DNA from: RGIG3009 sp964490085 | Lineage (GTDB): Bacteria > Bacillota > Clostridia > Oscillospirales > Acutalibacteraceae | Assembly: GCA_964490085.1 (NCBI GenBank) | Contig: CAZBAO010000053.1 | Coordinates: 1-10,639, forward strand | Length of the DNA: 10,639 bases | Direction of reading: 5' to 3' | Shown: positions 6,520-10,639 of the stretch, in pieces | Numbering within the stretch: position 1 is the stretch's first letter | Layout: every line of letters begins with the position of its first letter | Position numbers and translations under genes: made by a program | The notes under the pieces: model-generated | Database searches by the model: none | What the model saw: only the letters and a program-made list of their open reading frames with translations | What the model was told of the DNA's origin: nothing

Positions 6520-6522
6520 CGC

Positions 6523-7455
6523 TCACTCCACCCACACGCTGACTCGCGCTCCGGATAGGGTCTCCGGAGTCTGTACCAGCCGTTCGCCCGCCGATACGCC
6601 GGACACCACCAGAACTCCTTCGGCATATTCAGCCACCACCTCGATCGGCTGTTGTTCGGCGATCCCATTCCCCCGATATACATATACACATTCCTCCCCG
6701 TCGTCGTTTTGCGTGATACAATCGTACGGTATCAGCAACATGTTTTCGTCAATCTGCGTGACGATCGATGCTTGTGCGTTAAGACCGGTACGTAACGAGT
6801 CGTCCGACATCCCCTCGTCCAACGAGATCACCGCGTCCACCACCGTTTCCGAAACCGTACCGATATATTCCTGATGTGCCGAGGACGCGATCTCGGTCAG
6901 TGTGCCGAGATATTCCTCTTTGGAAAACGCCACACCCGTGACGATCACCTTTTGCCCGATCTGCACCTGCGGCAAATATCGTTCGCGGATCGCCACCGCG
7001 ATCTGCACCCCCTCGCTGGAAGCGATCGTCGCGCACGGCTGCGTATGATCCGTGATCTCACCCGCCTGCACGCTGATCGAGGCAACCACGCCGGATACCG
7101 GCGCAGTTACCTGCGTATCGGCAAGCTCCGTTGCACCCTCCGGCAGCGACCCCGCAAGCTGTGAGAGCGCTTGACGCGTCGCCTCCGCGTCCACCGAAAA
7201 CAAGGGATCCCCCTGCTCAACGGTCTGCCCCTCCTTGACGTAGACCTCCTTTGCAACGCACGGGATCTCGACGTACACCGCCCGACTCTCGCTCGTCTCT
7301 ACCTTGCCTGTGCATTTCACCGTTTGCCGCACGGTCTGCGGTTCGACCGTCACCAGTACAACCGGTATTTTTTCCTCCGTCGTCAGCGCTTTTATGCCGA
7401 AGATCGCCGCAACGGCAAGACCGGTGCCAAGCACCAGCCATATATATTTTTTCAT
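6523..7455 (-). CDS. HlyD/MacA-type membrane-fusion adaptor protein of an ABC exporter
   Basis: This 310-residue protein has an N-terminal anchor (about 4-22) without a lipobox, then the two halves of a lipoyl (biotinyl-lipoyl-like) domain at about 58-90 (EVYVKEGQTVEQGDPLF) and 114-145 (VTAPVSGVVASISVQAGE), a beta-barrel region (about 150-225) and a membrane-proximal domain ending in VSVWVE. The helical hairpin between the lipoyl halves is only about 25 residues, as in many Gram-positive adaptors that do not have to reach an outer membrane. It probably works outside the cell with the MacB-type permease 3 bases downstream. The ATG at 7455 follows an AGGGAGGAA site. A TGn-extended -10 lies at 7510-7518. 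This is likely a first gene, because radA ends at a strong terminator just upstream. Fluorescing or drug substrates cannot be inferred. Confidence 0.9.
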   Translation of the reverse strand: MKKYIWLVLGTGLAVAAIFGIKALTTEEKIPVVLVTVEPQTVRQTVKCTGKVETSESRAVYVEIPCVAKEVYVKEGQTVEQGDPLFSVDAEATRQALSQLAGSLPEGATELADTQVTAPVSGVVASISVQAGEITDHTQPCATIASSEGVQIAVAIRERYLPQVQIGQKVIVTGVAFSKEEYLGTLTEIASSAHQEYIGTVSETVVDAVISLDEGMSDDSLRTGLNAQASIVTQIDENMLLIPYDCITQNDDGEECVYVYRGNGIAEQQPIEVVAEYAEGVLVVSGVSAGERLVQTPETLSGARVSVWVE

Positions 7456-7509
7456 CGTGCTTCCTCCCTCGCATCGCGTTCACTTGCTATTCTTTGAAGG
7501 AAACCGCAA

Positions 7510-7518
7510 ATTATAACA
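7510..7518 (-). promoter_or_regulatory. Extended -10 promoter of the adaptor-permease unit
   Basis: TGTTATAAT on the minus strand is a perfect extended -10. The expected -35 position falls within the radA terminator stem and shows no good TTGACA match, so recognition would depend on the TGn extension. The predicted start near 7503 gives a leader of about 48 bases. Confidence 0.5.
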
Positions 7519-7520
7519 AC

Positions 7521-7552
7521 AAAAAATAGGCGAAAGCCATGCTTTCGCCTAT
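7521..7552 (-). terminator. Rho-independent terminator of radA
   Basis: ATAGGCGAAAGC (7526-7537) and its exact reverse complement (7541-7552) form a 12-bp stem with a 3-base loop, followed on the minus strand by T-rich sequence (7521-7526). It starts 12 bases after the radA stop. The next promoter begins immediately after it. Confidence 0.93.
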
Positions 7553-7563
7553 CAACGATCAAT

Positions 7564-8913
7564 TTATAATTTTTCGTATGCTTCGCGTACCGTAGCGGCG
7601 CCGACCACCTCGATCGGATAACTGCCGTGGAGCGTTTTCAGCGTGTGTGCCGGTACGATGATGCGGGTAAACCCGAGCCGAGCCGCCTCCGCGATGCGCT
7701 GTTCGGCGCCCGATACCGCCCGCAGCTCACCCGCCAACCCGATCTCACCGAACGCAACCACTCCCTCATCCATCGGCTTGTCCTTCAAGCCGGAGATCAG
7801 TGCCAGTGCCACCGGCAGATCTGCCGCCGGCTCATCCAGCCGCAGACCGCCGATCACATTAAGATAGGTGTCCAAGTTTGAAAAAAAATATCCCGCTCGC
7901 TTTTCCAGAACCGCGATCAACAGCGCTAACCGATTGCCGTCAAAGCCGGTGGACATCCGCCGCGGGTTGCCGAAACCGGTGGGTGATACCAAGCCCTGCA
8001 CCTCGGCAAGCAACGGACGCGTTCCTTCCATCACACACGCAACGCAGGTACCGCTGACGTTTTTCGGGCGGCCGGACAGTAGCATCATGGAGGGATTTTC
8101 CACCTCGCACAAGCCAATATCCTGCATTTCAAATACACCGATCTCGTTGGTCGAGCCGTAACGGTTTTTGGCGCAACGGAGCATACGGTAATTGCTGTGC
8201 GGATCGCCCTCAAAATACAACACGCAATCCACGATGTGCTCCATGACCTTCGGGCCGGCGATCGCGCCGTCCTTGTTGACGTGACCGACGATAAAGATCG
8301 GAATATCGTTTTGCTTGGCTTCCCGCATCAACGCGGAAGCACATTCGCGCACCTGCGTGACACTGCCGGGTGAGGACGCCACCTCCGACAGACTGACCGT
8401 CTGGATCGAGTCGATAACGACAATATCCGGTTTTTCCGCGCGGATCGCATTCAGAATCGTATCCATATCGGTCTCGCAAAGCAACAGTAGGTTCTCGCCG
8501 CCGACCGAAAGACGTTCCGCACGCAGCTTGATCTGACGCGCCGATTCTTCACCGGATACGTATAAAATACGGAAATTCTCGCTCAAATGGCCGCAGATCT
8601 GCAAAAGCAAAGTCGATTTGCCGATACCCGGATCACCGCCGATCAGCATCAACCCGCCGGGCACGATCCCGCCGCCCAACACGCGGTCCAGTTCACCGAT
8701 GCCGGTACAACAGCGGGTCTCCGTCCCCGTATCGATGCTGTCCATCGTTGCGATCTGTACAGGACGGACAGCCGGCGCGCCTGCAGGTCGGGCTGTCACG
8801 ATCTCCTCGGCGATGGTGTTCCACTCCCCGCACAGTGGGCATTTACCCGACCATTTCGGGAACTGACCGCCGCACTCGGAACAGATGTATACGCTTTTTT
8901 GTTTTCCTGCCAT
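7564..8913 (-). CDS. radA: DNA repair and recombination protein RadA (Sms)
   Basis: RadA is a RecA-like ATPase and helicase that promotes branch migration in recombination and repair. The 449-residue protein, full family length, has the N-terminal C4 zinc finger (Cys11, Cys14, Cys25, Cys28), Walker A GGDPGIGKST (92-101), Walker B PDIVVIDSI (162-170), the RadA-specific KNRYG (249-253, usually KNRFG; a conservative change) and a C-terminal Lon-protease-like domain (about 270-449) lacking protease catalysis, as is normal. The ATG at 8913 has AGGAGG six bases upstream, placed inside the last codons of the amidase gene, which ends 3 bases before radA: the bases that code its final Gly-Gly also form the Shine-Dalgarno. 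The two are thus likely translationally coupled. A terminator follows at 7521-7552. Confidence 0.98.
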   Translation of the reverse strand: MAGKQKSVYICSECGGQFPKWSGKCPLCGEWNTIAEEIVTARPAGAPAVRPVQIATMDSIDTGTETRCCTGIGELDRVLGGGIVPGGLMLIGGDPGIGKSTLLLQICGHLSENFRILYVSGEESARQIKLRAERLSVGGENLLLLCETDMDTILNAIRAEKPDIVVIDSIQTVSLSEVASSPGSVTQVRECASALMREAKQNDIPIFIVGHVNKDGAIAGPKVMEHIVDCVLYFEGDPHSNYRMLRCAKNRYGSTNEIGVFEMQDIGLCEVENPSMMLLSGRPKNVSGTCVACVMEGTRPLLAEVQGLVSPTGFGNPRRMSTGFDGNRLALLIAVLEKRAGYFFSNLDTYLNVIGGLRLDEPAADLPVALALISGLKDKPMDEGVVAFGEIGLAGELRAVSGAEQRIAEAARLGFTRIIVPAHTLKTLHGSYPIEVVGAATVREAYEKL

Positions 8914-8916
8914 GCT

Positions 8917-9597
8917 CTATCCTCCTACGACACCTACCGCTATCGCAAATGCCATTTGAAGCTGATACTCACGGGTCTTGAGCTTTTCCCGCTCTGCCTC
9001 GTTTGATAAAAACCCACATTCCACCAGCACCAGCGGATGCGTTGCGTGCTTTAGCAGATACACGCTCCCGTCACCCTTTTTCAACTCACGGGTGTTTTCC
9101 GGCTGCAGCAGTGAAAGGACGGACGATCGGATCGCCGCCGCCAGCACTTGACTGTCATCAGATCCGGCACCGTAAAACACCTGCGTACCGCTGTACTGTG
9201 TCTGTGGAAATTTATTCTGATGGATGCTAACGGTCATATCCGCCTGCTCGATCATGGATAGGCGATTTCGGATATCGCTGACCTTGCGCTCGCGCAGGGT
9301 GCCCCCCGTCGCGTTCACCATGGTGTCTTCCGTTCGCGTATAGGCAACGCTACAGCCCATCACCTGCAGCAGATCACCAAGCGGACGCGCGATGGCTAAG
9401 TTGATGTCCTTTTCCAGTGTTCCGTCCGCGCCTTCGGCTCCGCCGTCCTCGCCGCCGTGACCGGCATCGATCAAAATATGCGGCGAGGTGCTTACACAAG
9501 CAGTTGCACCACGCCGCTGCGTCACGCCGAATGCCAGCGTAACCATCAATGCCGCACTGACAATGACGATTGCTATATCCGTAGCTGTTGATTTCAC
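8917..9597 (-). CDS. cwlD: N-acetylmuramoyl-L-alanine amidase, CwlD-like
   Basis: The 226-residue protein has an N-terminal membrane anchor or uncleaved signal (about 8-24) and one Amidase_3 domain, which cuts the amide bond between N-acetylmuramic acid and L-alanine. Zinc ligands are His47 in DAGHGGEDGG, Glu62 in EKDINLAI and His126 in SIHQN; the catalytic Glu193 is in VECGFLSN. The stretch RERKVSDIRNRLSMI and the following SIHQNKFPQTQYSGTQVFY resemble Bacillus CwlD, which with GerS-type helpers makes muramic-delta-lactam in spore cortex. Length and single-domain layout fit CwlD, but other short cell-wall amidases are possible, so the symbol is tentative. The start is GTG at 9597, supported by GGAGGGG six bases upstream. 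It lies 43 bases after the membrane protein gene and 3 before radA, without a promoter of its own that I can see. Confidence 0.9.
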   Translation of the reverse strand: MKSTATDIAIVIVSAALMVTLAFGVTQRRGATACVSTSPHILIDAGHGGEDGGAEGADGTLEKDINLAIARPLGDLLQVMGCSVAYTRTEDTMVNATGGTLRERKVSDIRNRLSMIEQADMTVSIHQNKFPQTQYSGTQVFYGAGSDDSQVLAAAIRSSVLSLLQPENTRELKKGDGSVYLLKHATHPLVLVECGFLSNEAEREKLKTREYQLQMAFAIAVGVVGG

Positions 9598-9640
9598 CGC
9601 GATCCCCTCCGCTTACTACTGTATGCGGCAGGGACGGCGC

Positions 9641-10213
9641 TTATTTCTCTTTGTTCACAAAAACGATCTTTTCGCGCAGGGAAATATGACGATATCCCAA
9701 GAAATATGCGAGCGTTGCTACCGCGGGCATAAACAGCAGCGGCAAGCCCGCACACAGAATACCACCCCACGAAACGTCTGCGGTAGTAAGGGTAACGTCC
9801 GATCCCATCGACCACACGATCACGGGATACAATGCGGTATGGCAGATGCGATATGCCGTCGCCATGCCACCCCAAAAACCGAACAGTTTATCCGCGATCA
9901 GTGCCAAAAAACTGATGACCGACGGAATGGCCGCCAACAGGCCGAGCTTCAACCCGCGCAGCGGATCACCCGTCACGTGACCGAAATTGGCGGAATTTGC
10001 GTTTTTATCACCCAAATCCCACATCTTGGTGTACACAATCAGCGCAAACAATATCGCCTGCAGCACCAACGCCACCAAATTCATGACAAAACCGGCAGTT
10101 TCGAGCATCGAGAAGATGACCCCCACCGACAAATACAAAAAAAGACCCATAGTGCCGGCAAGCCACGTGCTTCCGTATAACTTTAACGCCTGGCGAATTG
10201 TGTCCTTCAACAT
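9641..10213 (-). CDS. Membrane protein of unknown function, five predicted helices
   Basis: I do not recognise this 190-residue protein with certainty. It has likely helices at about 16-36, 41-61, 88-107, 120-137 and 150-173, and a basic C-terminus ending VNKEK. A polar loop between helices 2 and 3 (WDLGDKNANSANFGHVTGD, about 65-83, then Pro-Leu-Arg-Gly) is rich in Gly, Asp and Asn and looks like the most conserved part of such proteins, probably cytoplasmic. The ATG at 10213 is supported by GAGGTG about 7 bases upstream; the longer open frame to 10531 runs through the gap terminator and gap itself and is not credible. A promoter lies at 10246-10274. It is the first gene of a likely unit with the amidase and radA, but nothing in that context fixes a function. 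Confidence 0.8.
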   Translation of the reverse strand: MLKDTIRQALKLYGSTWLAGTMGLFLYLSVGVIFSMLETAGFVMNLVALVLQAILFALIVYTKMWDLGDKNANSANFGHVTGDPLRGLKLGLLAAIPSVISFLALIADKLFGFWGGMATAYRICHTALYPVIVWSMGSDVTLTTADVSWGGILCAGLPLLFMPAVATLAYFLGYRHISLREKIVFVNKEK

Positions 10214-10245
10214 GATCAACACCTCACATAAAAACTCACAAGTAC

Positions 10246-10274
10246 ATTGTAACACAGTTCGGCGTGTCACGCAA
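10246..10274 (-). promoter_or_regulatory. Promoter of the membrane protein-amidase-radA unit
   Basis: TTGCGT (10269-10274), a 17-base spacer and TACAAT (10246-10251) preceded by TGT form an extended -10 promoter. It lies directly after the gap terminator and about 30 bases before the ATG at 10213. The -35 matches consensus only in TTG. Confidence 0.55.
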
Positions 10275-10276
10275 GA

Positions 10277-10314
10277 CAAAAGGGCGCGGAAACCCTCTTT
10301 GGGATTCCGCGCCC
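10277..10314 (-). terminator. Rho-independent terminator of gap
   Basis: GGGCGCGGAA (10282-10291) pairs exactly with TTCCGCGCCC on the opposite arm (10305-10314); three more G-C pairs extend the stem after one T-T mismatch, leaving a 5-base loop. On the minus strand four T follow. It starts 18 bases after the gap stop codon. Confidence 0.92.
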
Positions 10315-10331
10315 CTCTATTGTGATATAAA

Positions 10332-10639
10332 TCAGCCGAGCTCCGCGAAATATTTGATGGTGCGAACCATCTGGCTGGTGTAGGAGTTCTCGTTGTCGTA
10401 CCACGACACGACCTGTACCTGATAAGTGTCGTCGTCGATCTTCGCAACCATGGTCTGCGTAGCATCGAACAGAGAACCGTAGCGAACGCCGATGATATCG
10501 GAGGACACGATCTGATCTTCGTTGTAGCCATAGGACTCGTTGGCAGCAGCCTTCATCGCGGCGTTGATGCCTTCCTTGGTGATATCCTTGCCCTTAACAA
10601 CGGCAACCAGAATGGTGGTAGAACCGGTGCAGGTGGGCA
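10332..10639 (-). CDS. gap: Glyceraldehyde-3-phosphate dehydrogenase, C-terminal part
   Basis: GAPDH oxidises glyceraldehyde 3-phosphate to 1,3-bisphosphoglycerate with NAD in glycolysis. Only the last 101 codons are in the window; the gene runs off the right edge, so the catalytic cysteine is not visible. What is seen is typical of the C-terminal domain: PTCTGSTTILVAVV, INAAMKAAANESYGY, IVSSDIIGVRYGSLFDATQT, VVSWYDNENSYTSQMVRTI and the end KYFAELG before a TGA. The Trp-Tyr-Asp-Asn-Glu segment and the closing Tyr-Phe-Ala are strongly conserved in the family. The frame is open across the whole segment to the edge. A strong terminator follows, so gap ends its transcription unit here. Confidence 0.97.
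   Translation of the reverse strand, partial: PTCTGSTTILVAVVKGKDITKEGINAAMKAAANESYGYNEDQIVSSDIIGVRYGSLFDATQTMVAKIDDDTYQVQVVSWYDNENSYTSQMVRTIKYFAELG

Noticed and set aside
7526..7552. The perfect inverted repeat after radA as an operator or attachment site
   Set aside because: Its GC-rich stem, 3-base loop, T-tract and place 12 bases after the stop fully fit a terminator.
10214..10531. N-terminal extension of the five-helix protein frame
   Set aside because: It would read through gap and its terminator in another frame; the ATG at 10213 has its own ribosome site and promoter.
1..10639. A new defence, toxin-antitoxin or mobile system
   Set aside because: No nuclease, transposase, integrase, toxin-antitoxin pair or array was seen; almost all genes belong to well-known housekeeping families.

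Overview
The window looks like ordinary chromosomal DNA from a low-to-moderate-GC Gram-positive bacterium of the Clostridia, most likely an Oscillospiraceae-type gut anaerobe and probably from a draft or metagenome assembly, since a run of ten N interrupts folD. The evidence is the YmfF/YmfH peptidase pair, a CwlD-like sporulation-type amidase next to radA, a Gram-positive-style MacB permease with a separate adaptor, strong AGGAGG ribosome binding sites, TGn-extended TATAAT promoters and T-tract terminators. Every gene I can support is on the minus strand, so the window is read from right to left.

From the right edge: the 3' end of gap (GAPDH) with its terminator; then a unit of an unrecognised five-helix membrane protein, a CwlD-like N-acetylmuramoyl-L-alanine amidase and radA, closed by a perfect 12-bp terminator; then a two-gene ABC-export unit (membrane-fusion adaptor plus MacB/FtsX permease) with its own extended -10 promoter but no ATPase gene; then ymfF-ymfH-lgt-folD, tightly packed with overlaps and driven by a promoter just upstream of ymfF; then a single-gene unit for a 112-residue membrane protein with a near-consensus promoter and a strong terminator; and finally about 355 bp without a gene at the left edge.

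The genes serve envelope and housekeeping functions: lipoprotein maturation (Lgt), one-carbon metabolism (FolD), an M16 peptidase pair linked to EF-P modification in Bacillus, DNA recombination and repair (RadA), cell-wall or spore-cortex hydrolysis (amidase), and export (adaptor and permease). I found no mobile element, CRISPR array, tRNA, rRNA or toxin-antitoxin module, and no convincing new multi-gene system.

The points most worth a second look are the left-edge region, where a leftward promoter is followed by TTTTCCAC-type motifs and 10-bp direct repeats; the 57-bp tandem repeat that forms a charged tail on Lgt and runs into the folD start; the missing ATPase beside the ABC adaptor and permease; and the folD gap, whose ten N must stand for eleven bases (or eleven plus a multiple of three) if the gene is intact.
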